Shown: piece after piece, positions 32,921-42,372 of the stretch
Numbering within the stretch: position 1 is the first letter of the stretch
Layout of the letters: every line of letters begins with the position of its first letter
The notes under the pieces: generated by a model
Database searches by the model: none
What the model was told of the DNA's origin: nothing
The model's input: only the letters and a program-made list of their open reading frames with translations
Assembly: GCF_009823805.1 (NCBI RefSeq)
Contig: NZ_WUEK01000011.1
Span: 62,001-126,000 of the forward strand
Direction of reading: 5' to 3'
Origin: Nocardioides flavescens
Lineage (GTDB): Bacteria > Actinomycetota > Actinomycetes > Propionibacteriales > Nocardioidaceae
DNA: 64,000 nt
Position numbers and translations under genes: made by a program

Positions 32921-33883
32921 ATGGACACGACCGACGCGCCTGACCCTTTCGACGTCTGGCTCCGACTGCGTCGTGAGCTGGTGGCCGAGAACTGGAAGGA
33001 CCGCGGCATCGTCCGCATGCTGCAGAACGGCGCGTGGCACCGGCCCAGGCGAGGCGCCTACGTCGAGTCGCCGGCATGGAAGGCCCTGGACGCGTCCGGG
33101 CAGCACGTCGTACGCACTCGCGCGGCGATGCGGGCCGCCAGGACCGAGGTCGCGGTGTCGCACGTGAGCGCTGCGATCTTCCACGGCGGTCCGACCTGGG
33201 GACTCGACCTGACCGACGTCCACCTCACGAGGAAGGACGGCAAGGTGGGGCGCGACGAAGCAGGCATCCATCAGCACTGCGGGGTGATCGAGACGGGTGA
33301 CCTGCAGGACGTCCGCGGGTTCGACGTGATGTCGCCGGCCCGGGTCGCCCTCGAGGTCAGCACCATGTCACCCCTCGGGCCCAGCCTCGCCGTGCTCAAC
33401 GACTTCCTGCACCGCGGACTCACGACTCCCGAAGAGGTCCGCAGGCGCTACGACGCAGGGATCGTCTGCTGGCCCGACAGCCGGGTGACGGAGCTCGTCG
33501 TGCGCATGGGGGATCCGCGCATCGAGAGCGTCCTCGAGACCCGGATCTTCCTCCTGTGCCGCGAGGCGGGGCTGCCCGCGCCGGTCCCGCAGTACGAGGT
33601 CATCGACCCTGCGACCGGCGTGGTGATCGCACGGCTCGACTTCTGCTGGCCCGAGCTCGGTGCCTGGGTCGAGGCCGATGGGAAGGTGAAGTACACGTCC
33701 GGTCTGCGGCCGGGCCAGGACCCCGCCGAGGTGGTCTTCCGCGAGAAGCGTCGTGAGGACCGGATTCGCGAGCTGACCGGGTTCCGGCTGATGCGCCTCG
33801 TGTGGTCCGACCTCTCGACACCTGAGGCCACGAAGAGGCGGCTGCGGCACCTCGTGCACCCCGGGCAGATCGAGGCGAGCTGA
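32921..33883 (+). CDS. AbiEi/DUF559-type protein with nuclease-like C-terminus
   Basis: Protein of 320 residues. The N-terminal part (about 10-150) contains NGAWHRPRRGAYVES and VSHVSAAIFHGGP, as in AbiEi-type antitoxin winged-helix proteins. The C-terminal part (about 215-315) resembles the DUF559/Vsr PD-(D/E)xK nuclease fold: Asp240 in RLDFCWPEL, the Glu-x-Asp-Gly-Lys of residues 251-255 (EADGK), then FREKRREDRIRELTGFRLM and VWSDL. Such proteins are common and multi-copy in actinobacteria with no agreed function. It sits alone inside the inverted-repeat cassette. Whether it is an antitoxin, a defence nuclease or a mobility enzyme is open. Confidence 0.75.
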   Translation: MDTTDAPDPFDVWLRLRRELVAENWKDRGIVRMLQNGAWHRPRRGAYVESPAWKALDASGQHVVRTRAAMRAARTEVAVSHVSAAIFHGGPTWGLDLTDVHLTRKDGKVGRDEAGIHQHCGVIETGDLQDVRGFDVMSPARVALEVSTMSPLGPSLAVLNDFLHRGLTTPEEVRRRYDAGIVCWPDSRVTELVVRMGDPRIESVLETRIFLLCREAGLPAPVPQYEVIDPATGVVIARLDFCWPELGAWVEADGKVKYTSGLRPGQDPAEVVFREKRREDRIRELTGFRLMRLVWSDLSTPEATKRRLRHLVHPGQIEAS

Positions 33884-33960
33884 GGCACTTCCTGACGTTC
33901 TGGGGCATTGCAACACCCCAGAACGTTGGCGATCCCAGCAGATGCTGGGATTCCGACACC
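33882..33960. repeat. Right 79-bp inverted repeat
   Basis: Reverse complement of the 32728-32806 repeat with about three differences. It begins GAGGCACTTCCTGACG inside the stop codon of the nuclease-like gene and ends 26 bp before the DUF1295 start codon. Both internal hairpins are preserved. Confidence 0.93.
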
Positions 33961-33986
33961 CTCCCGACCCGGGTACCGGGGAGCAC

Positions 33987-34799
33987 GTGAACGTGGTGAT
34001 CGTGCTGGTGGCGGGACTGCTGGCGGTGGTGGCGGGGATGACGGCCGCGGCGGTGCGGGCGAAGCAGCTCGACAAGGTCGCGGTGGTGGACATCGCGTGG
34101 GGCGCGGGGTTCGTGCTGGTCGCGCTGGTGACCGCGGTCGTGGCGACCGTCCTCGACGACGGCACGGGGTGGCGGCGCTGGCTGCTGGTCGTGATGGTCG
34201 CGGTGTGGGGGCTGCGGCTGGCGTGGCACGTGCGCGGGCGGGCCATCGACGACCACCAGGGCAAGGAGGACCCGCGGTACGCCGAGATGCTGGGCGGGCC
34301 GCCGTCCGAGGTCGGCATGGGGACCGTCGTGCGCCGGGTGTTCGCGGTGCAGGGCGTCGTGCAGTGGCTCGTCGCGGGACCGGTGATGGTCGGCGTGGTG
34401 CTCGGTGTCGAGTGGTGGCCGGTGGTCGTGCTCGGGGTGCTGGTGTGGGCGACCGGGCTGTTCTTCGAGGCCGTCGGCGACCGCCAGCTCGCGGCGTACA
34501 AGAAGCAGCCGAAGGAGCAGCGCCCGCAGGTCATGGACCAGGGGCTGTGGCGCTACACGCGCCACCCCAACTACTTCGGCGACGCGACCGTCTGGTGGGG
34601 ACTGTGGCTCGTCGGCGGGCTCGCCTCGGGCTGGGTCGCGGGGCTCGCGACGATCGTGTGCCCGGTCGCGATGACGTTCTTCATCTACCAGGTCACCGGC
34701 GCCAAGCTGCTGGAGAAGACGATGATGCAGCGCCCGGGCTACCCGGAGTACGCGCGGCGCACCTCGATCTTCTTCCCGCTCCCCCCGAAGAAGGCCTGA
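33987..34799 (+). CDS. DUF1295 membrane protein (steroid-5-alpha-reductase-like)
   Basis: Integral membrane protein of 270 residues with about seven hydrophobic helices. The C-terminal region carries the reductase/methyltransferase signature LWRYTRHPNYFGD (about 187-199) and LLEKTMMQRPGYPEYARRT. Its counterpart in M. tuberculosis is Rv0446c of the sigK cluster. Members are thought to be NADPH-dependent reductases or methyltransferases of lipid substrates. The start is GTG at 33987, with GGGGAG close before it. Here it is separated from the methyltransferases by the cassette, which may have cut its transcriptional link. Confidence 0.9.
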   Translation: MNVVIVLVAGLLAVVAGMTAAAVRAKQLDKVAVVDIAWGAGFVLVALVTAVVATVLDDGTGWRRWLLVVMVAVWGLRLAWHVRGRAIDDHQGKEDPRYAEMLGGPPSEVGMGTVVRRVFAVQGVVQWLVAGPVMVGVVLGVEWWPVVVLGVLVWATGLFFEAVGDRQLAAYKKQPKEQRPQVMDQGLWRYTRHPNYFGDATVWWGLWLVGGLASGWVAGLATIVCPVAMTFFIYQVTGAKLLEKTMMQRPGYPEYARRTSIFFPLPPKKA

Positions 34800-34821
34800 G
34801 CCGCTCCTGCAGGATGGCGGG

Positions 34822-35544
34822 GTGACGGCAGCGGACTGGAACGGCGACCCGCGGGTCACGTGGTCGGTCCAGGTGCGCGACGCCGACACCGACGAGGTGC
34901 TGTTCGAGCAGACACCCGACACGGTCCTGCCGGCGGCCAGCGTCGGCAAGGTGCTGCTGCTGCTCGAGGTGGCGCGCCGCCTCGAGACCGGTGAGCTCGA
35001 CGGCGCCGCGCCCCTCGACCGGCGTACGACGCCCCGCGTGGCCGACTCGGGCCTCTGGCACCGGATGGCCACCGACGTGCTGCCGCTGCGCGACGTCGCG
35101 CTGCTGGTCGCGTCGGTGAGCGACAACTGGGCCACCAACGTGCTCGTCGAGACCGTGGGGCTCCGGGCGTCGGGGCTCCTCGACCTGGTGCGCGACGTGC
35201 GCGGGCCCGAGCACCCACCGGCGCTCAGCCTGGCCAACGCCTCGGCGTACGCCGCGCTGATGGGGCGCCTGCACCGCCGCGAGCTGCCGGGCGCCTCGCA
35301 GGTGCTCGACTGGCTGGCCTCCGGGGTGGACCACTCGCTGGTGCTGTCGTCGCGGGGTCGCGACCCGCTGGTCGTCGACGACCTGGTGCTCGGCAAGACC
35401 GGCGCCGACGACGGCATCCGCGCCGACGTCGGCCTGGTGCGCACCGGCGGCCGGACGGTGGCCTACGCCGCGTTCGCGACGTTCGACCCCGAGCACCTGG
35501 CCGTCGCGGTGCGCGACCTGCGGCGGCTGGGCGAGAGCTTCTAG
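34822..35544 (+). CDS. Class A beta-lactamase-fold serine hydrolase, no signal peptide
   Basis: Protein of 240 residues carrying the three penicillin-recognising motifs in correct order and spacing: SVGK (Ser40, Lys43), SDN (100-102) and KTG (202-204). It is shorter than secreted class A beta-lactamases and has no signal peptide, so it is probably cytoplasmic. It may be a peptidase, esterase or amidase rather than an antibiotic-resistance enzyme. The GTG start lies 22 bp after the DUF1295 gene, so it may be the last gene of that transcript. Its 3' end overlaps the next, convergent gene by 4 bp. Confidence 0.85.
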   Translation: MTAADWNGDPRVTWSVQVRDADTDEVLFEQTPDTVLPAASVGKVLLLLEVARRLETGELDGAAPLDRRTTPRVADSGLWHRMATDVLPLRDVALLVASVSDNWATNVLVETVGLRASGLLDLVRDVRGPEHPPALSLANASAYAALMGRLHRRELPGASQVLDWLASGVDHSLVLSSRGRDPLVVDDLVLGKTGADDGIRADVGLVRTGGRTVAYAAFATFDPEHLAVAVRDLRRLGESF

Positions 35545-35921
35545 GCCTCGCCGGCCTCGCGCCGGCGCCGCTCCAGCTCGTGGCGCTTGCGCTGCTCCTC
35601 CGCCCGGGCCCGCACCTGGCGCAGGAACTCCTCGTCGCGCTCGGGGTCGGTGGCCGCGGCGCGGCCGGGGCGGTCGTACTCCGGGTAGGCCGGGGCGGAG
35701 CGCTCGTAGGCACCTGTCGGGCGACGCCCCTCGGGACGGCCCAGCACGAACCACGCGGCGCTGCCCAGCAGCGGGAACAGCAGCACCACGACGACCCACG
35801 CGGGCTTGGGCAGCATCCGCATCGTCGTGCCCGGGGTGGAGAGCACCTCGATGAGCGTGTAGACCCACACGACGAAGACGAGGACGCTGAAGACCAGCTC
35901 GAGCTTGATCACGGGGCACAT
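35541..35921 (-). CDS. PLD-nuclease-N-terminal-type membrane protein
   Basis: Protein of 126 residues with two transmembrane helices (about 7-28 and 40-60) of the kind annotated as PLDc_N, as in the N-terminus of cardiolipin synthases: LPKPAWVVVVLLFPLLGSAA and WFVLGRP. The remaining half (about 65-126) is a charged, probably coiled-coil tail ending RKRHELERRRREAGEA. There is no phospholipase domain. Small proteins of this type are widespread in actinobacteria with unknown role. An alternative GTG start lies 3 codons in. It is 42 bp downstream of the BrkB gene and probably co-transcribed. Confidence 0.85.
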   Translation of the reverse strand: MCPVIKLELVFSVLVFVVWVYTLIEVLSTPGTTMRMLPKPAWVVVVLLFPLLGSAAWFVLGRPEGRRPTGAYERSAPAYPEYDRPGRAAATDPERDEEFLRQVRARAEEQRKRHELERRRREAGEA

Positions 35922-35963
35922 CCTGACCCACCGGAGGCCCCGGTGTCTCCGGCTGTCGCGGGA

Positions 35964-36995
35964 CTATTCCACGCCGCGCTTGCCGAGCGGGCCCGGGTCC
36001 TCGACGACCTGGAGCGCGCCGGTGTCGGGGTCGCGGAAGGAGACCCGCACGTCCTCGGCCTCCTTGTGCATCTGCGCCCGGACGTAGCTCGCGTAGGCCC
36101 GCCGGTCGGCCTCGGTCAGGTCGGGGCGGTCGACGAAGAGCGCCCGCAGCGAGCGCGGCCACAGCCTCCGGGCGAGCACGACGTTGACCTCGATGCCCAG
36201 CACGCCGACGAACGCCGCGATGTAGATGATGCCGACGAGGCCGAGGAAGAGCCCGAAGGCGCCGTTCATGTTCTCGGTCTCGCGCAGGACGTGGGTGGCG
36301 TAGATCGTGCCGACGTACTGCAGCCCCTGCCACAGGACGGCGACGGTGAACGCCCCGGGCGCAGCGCGGGTGAGGTGGTGGCGTCGGGCCGCGGCGAGGC
36401 GGAAGACCACGGTCAGCAGCGCGCCGATGAGCAGCACCGTGACCAGCCGGATCAGCCAGCCGAGGGTGGCGTCGACCCGCGGCCCGAACACCTGCGTCTG
36501 CGCGCCCAGCGCCGAGACGATCGTGATGGTCAGGACGAACAGCCCGGCCGTCACCACCAGCAGCAGGCTGCGCAGCCGCAGCAGCACCGGGTTGGGGCGC
36601 TTGTTGCGCGGGACCGACCAGGCCACGTTGAGCGCGTTCTGCAGGGCCTGGCCCAGGCCGAGCGAGCCGTACGTCGCCGCGATGATCCCGATGACCGTCG
36701 AGAGCGTCGAGCCCTGGAGCCGGTCGGGGCGGCCGAGCTCGTCGCCGATGATCGGGAATGTGCTCAGCGCGGAGTTGATCACCCGCTCCTGCAGCTCGGG
36801 GTTGCCCGAGAGGATGAAGCCGAAGATCGAGGTCGCCAGCAGCAGCAGCGGGAAGATCGCCAGGATCGCGTAGAAGCTGATGATCGCCGCGAGGTAGGGC
36901 CCCTGGTCGTCGATGAACTTGAAGAACGTCGCCACCGGGAACCCGAACACGCTGCGCTTGCGCTGCGTCCGGTCCAGGACGTCGACGAACCCCAC
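35964..36995 (-). CDS. YihY/BrkB-family membrane protein
   Basis: Integral membrane protein of 343 residues with six transmembrane helices (about 36-62, 98-120, 140-165, 180-205, 215-235 and 245-270). The family pattern includes AAIISFYAILAIFPLLLLAT and ATYGSLGLGQALQNALN. The C-terminal tail (about 275-343) is cytoplasmic and charged. Family members were once called ribonuclease BN in error; the true function is unknown, with proposed roles in envelope transport. It is followed by the PLDc_N gene. Confidence 0.92.
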   Translation of the reverse strand: MGFVDVLDRTQRKRSVFGFPVATFFKFIDDQGPYLAAIISFYAILAIFPLLLLATSIFGFILSGNPELQERVINSALSTFPIIGDELGRPDRLQGSTLSTVIGIIAATYGSLGLGQALQNALNVAWSVPRNKRPNPVLLRLRSLLLVVTAGLFVLTITIVSALGAQTQVFGPRVDATLGWLIRLVTVLLIGALLTVVFRLAAARRHHLTRAAPGAFTVAVLWQGLQYVGTIYATHVLRETENMNGAFGLFLGLVGIIYIAAFVGVLGIEVNVVLARRLWPRSLRALFVDRPDLTEADRRAYASYVRAQMHKEAEDVRVSFRDPDTGALQVVEDPGPLGKRGVE

Positions 36996-37027
36996 GGGCT
37001 ACAGGTTAGGGGCGGGTCTTGCCTGGC

Positions 37028-37118
37028 GTGGTTTCGAGACGGTCGTTGCAGGACCTCCTGAACCACCGGCGGTGACCACCGGTGGTTGAGGAAGGACGGA
37101 GTCCTGTCTCGAAACCAC
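37028..37118. repeat. Head-to-head pair of nested-hairpin repeats
   Basis: Inverted copy at 37028-37067 (core GGTC-GTTGCAG-GACC) and direct copy at 37081-37118 (core AGGAC-GGA-GTCCT), both with the standard GTGGTT/AACCAC arms. They lie at the 3' end of the AtuA-type operon, just before the BrkB gene. Confidence 0.92.
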
Positions 37119-37126
37119 TCGTCCCG

Positions 37127-38290
37127 TCAGTAGCTCTTCGGCAGCCCCAGCGAGTGCATGGCGACGTAGTTGAGGATCATCTCCCTGCTGACGGGGGCGA
37201 TCCGGCCGGCGCGGGTGGCGACGAGGAGCCCGGCCATGCCGTACTCCTGCGTGATCCCGTTGCCGCCGTGGGTCTGCACGGCGCGGTCGGCGGCGGCGCA
37301 GGCGGCCTCGGCGGCGGCGTACTTGGCCATGTTGGCGGCCTCGCCCGCGCCGATGTCGTCGCCGGCGTCGTAGAGCGCGGCGGCCTTCTGGGTCATCAGC
37401 CGCGCCATCTCGATCTCGATGTGGCTCTGCGCGAGCGGGTGCGCGATGGCCTGGTGGGCGCCGATCGGGCCCTGGAAGACCGTGCGCTCCCTGGCGTACG
37501 CCGTCGCGCGGTCGAGCGCGAAGCGCGCCAGGCCGTTGGAGAACGCCGCCGCCATGATCCGCTCGGGGTTGAGCCCGGCGAAGAGCTGCACGAGCCCGCC
37601 GTCCTCGTCGCCGACGACCGCGTCGGCGGGCAGCCGGACGTCGTCGATGAACACCTGGAACTGCAGCTCGGGGCTGACGATCTCCATCGGGATCGGCCGG
37701 GCCTCGAAGCCCGGGGCGTCGGTCGGCACGACGAAGAGGACCGGCTTGACCTTGCCGGTGCGGGCCTCCTCGGCGCGGGCGACGACGAGCACGTGGTCGG
37801 CCTCGTCGACGCCGGAGATCCAGGTCTTGCGGCCGTTGAGCACCCACTCGTCGCCGTCGCGTCGGGCGGTGGTGGTGATGTTGTGGGTGTTGGTGCCGGC
37901 GTCGGGCTCGGTGATCGCGAACGCCATCGTGCCGGTGCCGTCGCAGATGCCGGGCAGCCAGCGCTGCTTCTGCGCCTCGGTGCCGTAGCGGGCGATGATC
38001 GTGCCGCAGATCGCGGGGCTCACGACCATCAGCAGCAGCGGGCAGCCCTGCGCCGACAGCTCCTCGCAGACCGCGGCGATGTCGCCGATGCCGCCGCCCC
38101 CGCCGCCGTACTCCTCGGGGATGTTGACGCCGAGGTAGCCGTTCTTGCCGATCTCGAGCCACAGGTCGGTCGTCTTGCCGCCCGACCGGGCCTTGTCGGT
38201 GAACCACTCGCGGCCGTACTTCGAGGCGAGCTTGGCGACCTCGCGCCGCAGCGTCCGGCGCTCCTCGGACTCCGTGAACGTGTGCGTCAT
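37127..38290 (-). CDS. Acyl-CoA dehydrogenase, isovaleryl/long-chain type
   Basis: Enzyme of 387 residues, last gene of the TetR-headed operon. Flavin and substrate motifs FAITEPDAGTNTHN (about 124-137) and KTWISGVDEAD are present. The usual C-terminal YEG catalytic loop is absent (APVSREMILN instead), but Glu243 in LNPERIMAAAF sits where isovaleryl-CoA and long-chain dehydrogenases carry their catalytic base, so it should be active. It oxidises an acyl-CoA, plausibly branched. The start overlaps the biotin carboxylase stop by 4 bp. Confidence 0.94.
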   Translation of the reverse strand: MTHTFTESEERRTLRREVAKLASKYGREWFTDKARSGGKTTDLWLEIGKNGYLGVNIPEEYGGGGGGIGDIAAVCEELSAQGCPLLLMVVSPAICGTIIARYGTEAQKQRWLPGICDGTGTMAFAITEPDAGTNTHNITTTARRDGDEWVLNGRKTWISGVDEADHVLVVARAEEARTGKVKPVLFVVPTDAPGFEARPIPMEIVSPELQFQVFIDDVRLPADAVVGDEDGGLVQLFAGLNPERIMAAAFSNGLARFALDRATAYARERTVFQGPIGAHQAIAHPLAQSHIEIEMARLMTQKAAALYDAGDDIGAGEAANMAKYAAAEAACAAADRAVQTHGGNGITQEYGMAGLLVATRAGRIAPVSREMILNYVAMHSLGLPKSY

Positions 38291-40188
38291 GCGTCTTCCT
38301 CCACCACTGCCAGGACCTCACCGGCGGCGACCTGCGCGCCGGGTCGTACGTCGAGCCTCGTGACGGTGCCGGGGCCGGGCGCCCGCACCGTGTGCTGCAT
38401 CTTCATCGCCTCGAGCACCAGCACCGCCTGGCCCGCCTCGACCGCCTCACCCGCGGCGACCGACACGGCGACGACCGTGCCGGGCATCGGCGCGAGCAGG
38501 CTGCCGGTCGCGACCGCGTCGGCCGGGTCGACGAACCGCGGCGTGCGCCGCAGCGCCGCGTGACCGCCGGGCCAGTCGACGTCGACGGCGTCACCGTGCA
38601 CCGCGACGTCGTACGCCGTGCGCACGCCGCCGGACTCGAGGACCACGCGCTCCGCACTCGCCGAGACGACCTCGGCGCCGTCGACGCGGCAGCCGGGCCA
38701 CCACGTCACGTCGCACGTCACGTCGCCGGACACGTCGCCGGACTCGAACGACGTCACCTGCGGCTGGCTGGGCACGTTGCGCCACGCGACGGGCACTCCG
38801 CGCTGCACGGTGCGGGCCTCGCGGGCCCGCTCGGCGAGGGCCAGGGCCGCCGCGACCGGGGCCAGACCGGGGTCGGGCTCGGGCAGGGCGATCTCGGGCA
38901 GCAGGGCCGTGGAGACGTCGCCGGCCAGGAACCTCTCGTCGCGCAGGATCGCCACGAGCTGGTCGCGGTTGGTGCGCACGCCGTGGATGCGGGCGCGGCT
39001 CAGCACCCCGGCGAGCCGACGGGCGGCCTCGCGCCGGGTCGGCGCGTGGGCGACCACCTTGGCCAGCATCGCGTCGTAGAACGTCGACACCTCGCTGCCC
39101 GCCTCGAAGCCGGCGTCGACCCGGATGCCCGGCTCGCGCGGGACGTCGAACGCCGTCAGCCGGCCGCTCTGCGGCTGGTGGTCGGCGCGCGGGTCCTCGG
39201 CGTAGAGCCGCACCTCGATGGCGTGGCCCACGCCGGTGGTCGAGGAAGGACGAAGTCCTGTCTCGAAACCACGCTCCGACTCCTCGGCCGCCGCGATCTG
39301 CAGCGCGACCAGGTCGACGCCGTGGACGGCCTCGGTGACGGGGTGCTCGACCTGGAGGCGGGTGTTCATCTCCAGGAAGAAGAAGCGCTCCGTGTCCGGG
39401 TCGTAGAGGAACTCCACGGTCCCGGCGCCGACGTAGTCGATCGCCTCGGCGGCCTTGCGCGCCGCGTCGTGCAGCGCGGCGCGGACCTCGTCGGAGAGCC
39501 CGGGGGCGGGCGCCTCCTCGACGACCTTCTGGTGGCGGCGCTGCAGCGAGCAGTCGCGGTCGCCGACGACGGTCGTGCCGACGACCTGCACCTCGACGTG
39601 GCGCCCGCGCTCGACGTACGGCTCGACGAACACCGTGCCGTCGCCGAACGCCGACGCGGCCTCGGTCTCGGCCGCCGCGATCTCACCGGCGAGGTCCTCG
39701 AGGCGGCGTACGACGCGCATCCCGCGGCCGCCGCCGCCGGCGGAGGCCTTCACGAGCAGCGGCAGGTCGGACTCGGTGGGTGCGTCCGGGGCCTCGAGCA
39801 CGGGCACGCCCGCCGCGCGCATCAGCTCCTTCGCCGCGATCTTGGATCCCATCTGCTCGATCGACTCCGGCGCCGGACCGACCCAGGTGAGGCCGGCGTC
39901 GATCACGGCGCGGGCGAAGGCGGCGTTCTCGGAGAGGAAGCCGTAGCCGGGGTGCACCGCGTCGGCTCCGGCCGCGCGGGCGGCAGCGAGCACCGCCTCG
40001 ACGTCGAGGTATGTCTCGGCCGGGGTGCTGCCCGGCAGCCGCACCGCCACGTCCGCCTCGCGGACGTAGGGCAGCCCCGCGTCGGGGTCGGAGTGCACCG
40101 CCACCGTCTCGATCCCCAGCGCTCGGCAGGTGCGGAACACCCGCGACGCGATCTCGGCACGGTTGGCGACCATGAGGCGAGTGATCAC
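38287..40188 (-). CDS. Acyl-CoA carboxylase alpha subunit (biotin carboxylase plus BCCP) with in-frame repeat
   Basis: Protein of 633 residues. The biotin carboxylase domain (about 1-445) has the ATP loop KASAGGGGRGMR (147-158), HVEVQ, FLEMNTRLQVEHPVTE (271-286) and GHAIEVRLYAEDP (321-333). A linker region leads to the biotinyl domain (about 560-633) with EAMKMQH, biotinylated at Lys596. It carboxylates biotin with ATP and bicarbonate for the beta subunit encoded upstream; the pair may act on methylcrotonyl-, geranyl- or a related CoA. Residues about 306-319 (GFETGLRPSSTT at the core) are encoded by an inserted nested-hairpin repeat in a surface loop where E. coli AccC has about six fewer residues. 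Confidence 0.94.
   Translation of the reverse strand: MITRLMVANRAEIASRVFRTCRALGIETVAVHSDPDAGLPYVREADVAVRLPGSTPAETYLDVEAVLAAARAAGADAVHPGYGFLSENAAFARAVIDAGLTWVGPAPESIEQMGSKIAAKELMRAAGVPVLEAPDAPTESDLPLLVKASAGGGGRGMRVVRRLEDLAGEIAAAETEAASAFGDGTVFVEPYVERGRHVEVQVVGTTVVGDRDCSLQRRHQKVVEEAPAPGLSDEVRAALHDAARKAAEAIDYVGAGTVEFLYDPDTERFFFLEMNTRLQVEHPVTEAVHGVDLVALQIAAAEESERGFETGLRPSSTTGVGHAIEVRLYAEDPRADHQPQSGRLTAFDVPREPGIRVDAGFEAGSEVSTFYDAMLAKVVAHAPTRREAARRLAGVLSRARIHGVRTNRDQLVAILRDERFLAGDVSTALLPEIALPEPDPGLAPVAAALALAERAREARTVQRGVPVAWRNVPSQPQVTSFESGDVSGDVTCDVTWWPGCRVDGAEVVSASAERVVLESGGVRTAYDVAVHGDAVDVDWPGGHAALRRTPRFVDPADAVATGSLLAPMPGTVVAVSVAAGEAVEAGQAVLVLEAMKMQHTVRAPGPGTVTRLDVRPGAQVAAGEVLAVVEEDA
39235..39272. 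repeat. Nested-hairpin repeat inside the biotin carboxylase coding sequence
   Basis: A 38-bp copy reading GGTGGTCGAGGA at one end and TCTCGAAACCAC at the other, core AGGAC-GAA-GTCCT. It is read through in frame on the minus strand. One arm base differs from the consensus (GGTGGTC rather than GGTGGTT), but no stop codon or frameshift arises. Confidence 0.95.
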
Positions 40189-40210
40189 GAGATCCCTCCC
40201 GGGCCGTCTC

Positions 40211-40312
40211 GGTGGTTGAGGAGCGCGTTCTGCGCGCGTCTCGAAACCACATCAGTGGTCGTGCGGCTCACGTGGTTTCGAGACGGTCGTTGCACGACCT
40301 CCTCAACCACCG
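40211..40312. repeat. Nested-hairpin repeat pair between carboxylase subunit genes
   Basis: Direct copy at 40211-40250 (core GCGCG-TTCTG-CGCGC) and inverted copy at 40271-40312 (core GGTCGT-TGC-ACGACC). They fill the 133-bp gap between the beta-subunit stop and the alpha-subunit start, so the operon is transcribed through two hairpins here. Confidence 0.92.
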
Positions 40313-40321
40313 CGGTAGAGA

Positions 40322-41901
<1,580 letters not shown>

Positions 41902-41905
<4 letters not shown>

Positions 41906-42372
41906 TTCTCGAGCACCGCCTTCATCCGCTCGAGGGTGGTGCGCATGCCGCGCTCGTTGGTGCGCCCCCGCAGCGGTCCCATGACGAGCCAGTAGAGGCG
42001 GAACGGCAGGGCGGGGCTCATGGTGAAGTACTCCGTCACCCGCGTCCCTCGGCCGTCCGGCTCCATCTCGTAGCCCCAGGTCGTCACGGTGGTGGAGTCG
42101 GTGCCGACCGCGAACTCGAAGACCTCGCCGGGCACGCACTTCGTGACCTGGCACGGCGACCAGTACGTCGGACCGACGCCGTTGCGCTTGACGTGGCCCT
42201 TGAAGCTCGCGCCCACCTCGGGTCCGGTCGAGCCGCGCGTCCACCGCGCCTCGAAGGTCTCGGGCGAGAACTCCCCGATCCGGGTCACATCGCTCACGAG
42301 CTCCCACACCTGCTGGGGCGTCGCGTCGACGTGCAGCGACACCTCCAGGTGGGGGTCGCGCAGCAGCCTCAT
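41902..42372 (-). CDS. SRPBCC-family (START-like) protein
   Basis: Protein of 156 residues with the helix-grip pattern of the polyketide cyclase/START group: LEVSLHVDATPQQVWELVSD at the N-terminus, a central beta-sheet and a long C-terminal helix GRTNERGMRTTLERMKAVLEK. These proteins form a deep pocket for hydrophobic ligands. Within this operon it could bind or transfer the terpenoid or acyl substrate. Both ends overlap neighbours by 4 bp (ATGA and GTGA), so translation is tightly coupled. Confidence 0.88.

Larger units (their letters stand above)
32728..33960. mobile_element. 1.23-kb single-gene cassette bounded by 79-bp inverted repeats
   Basis: Near-identical 79-bp inverted repeats enclose only the nuclease-like gene at 32921. 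The cassette lies between the second methyltransferase and the DUF1295 gene, which belong to one conserved cluster in relatives, so it appears to be inserted. No transposase is inside and no target duplication is evident, so any movement would need enzymes in trans. I infer mobility from structure alone. Confidence 0.6.

Noticed and set aside
33882..33960. The 79-bp repeats as ordinary intrinsic terminators
   Set aside because: Identity over the full 79 bp, including unpaired flanks, goes beyond what termination requires; termination may still be a side function.
32722..33966. Target-site duplication around the inverted-repeat cassette
   Set aside because: Bases outside the two repeats (ACTGGTA side and CTCCCGA side) do not match, so no duplication can be claimed.
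37127..38290. Inactive acyl-CoA dehydrogenase because the YEG loop Glu is missing
   Set aside because: Glu243 in LNPERI occupies the alternative catalytic position known from isovaleryl-CoA dehydrogenase, so loss of function is not indicated.
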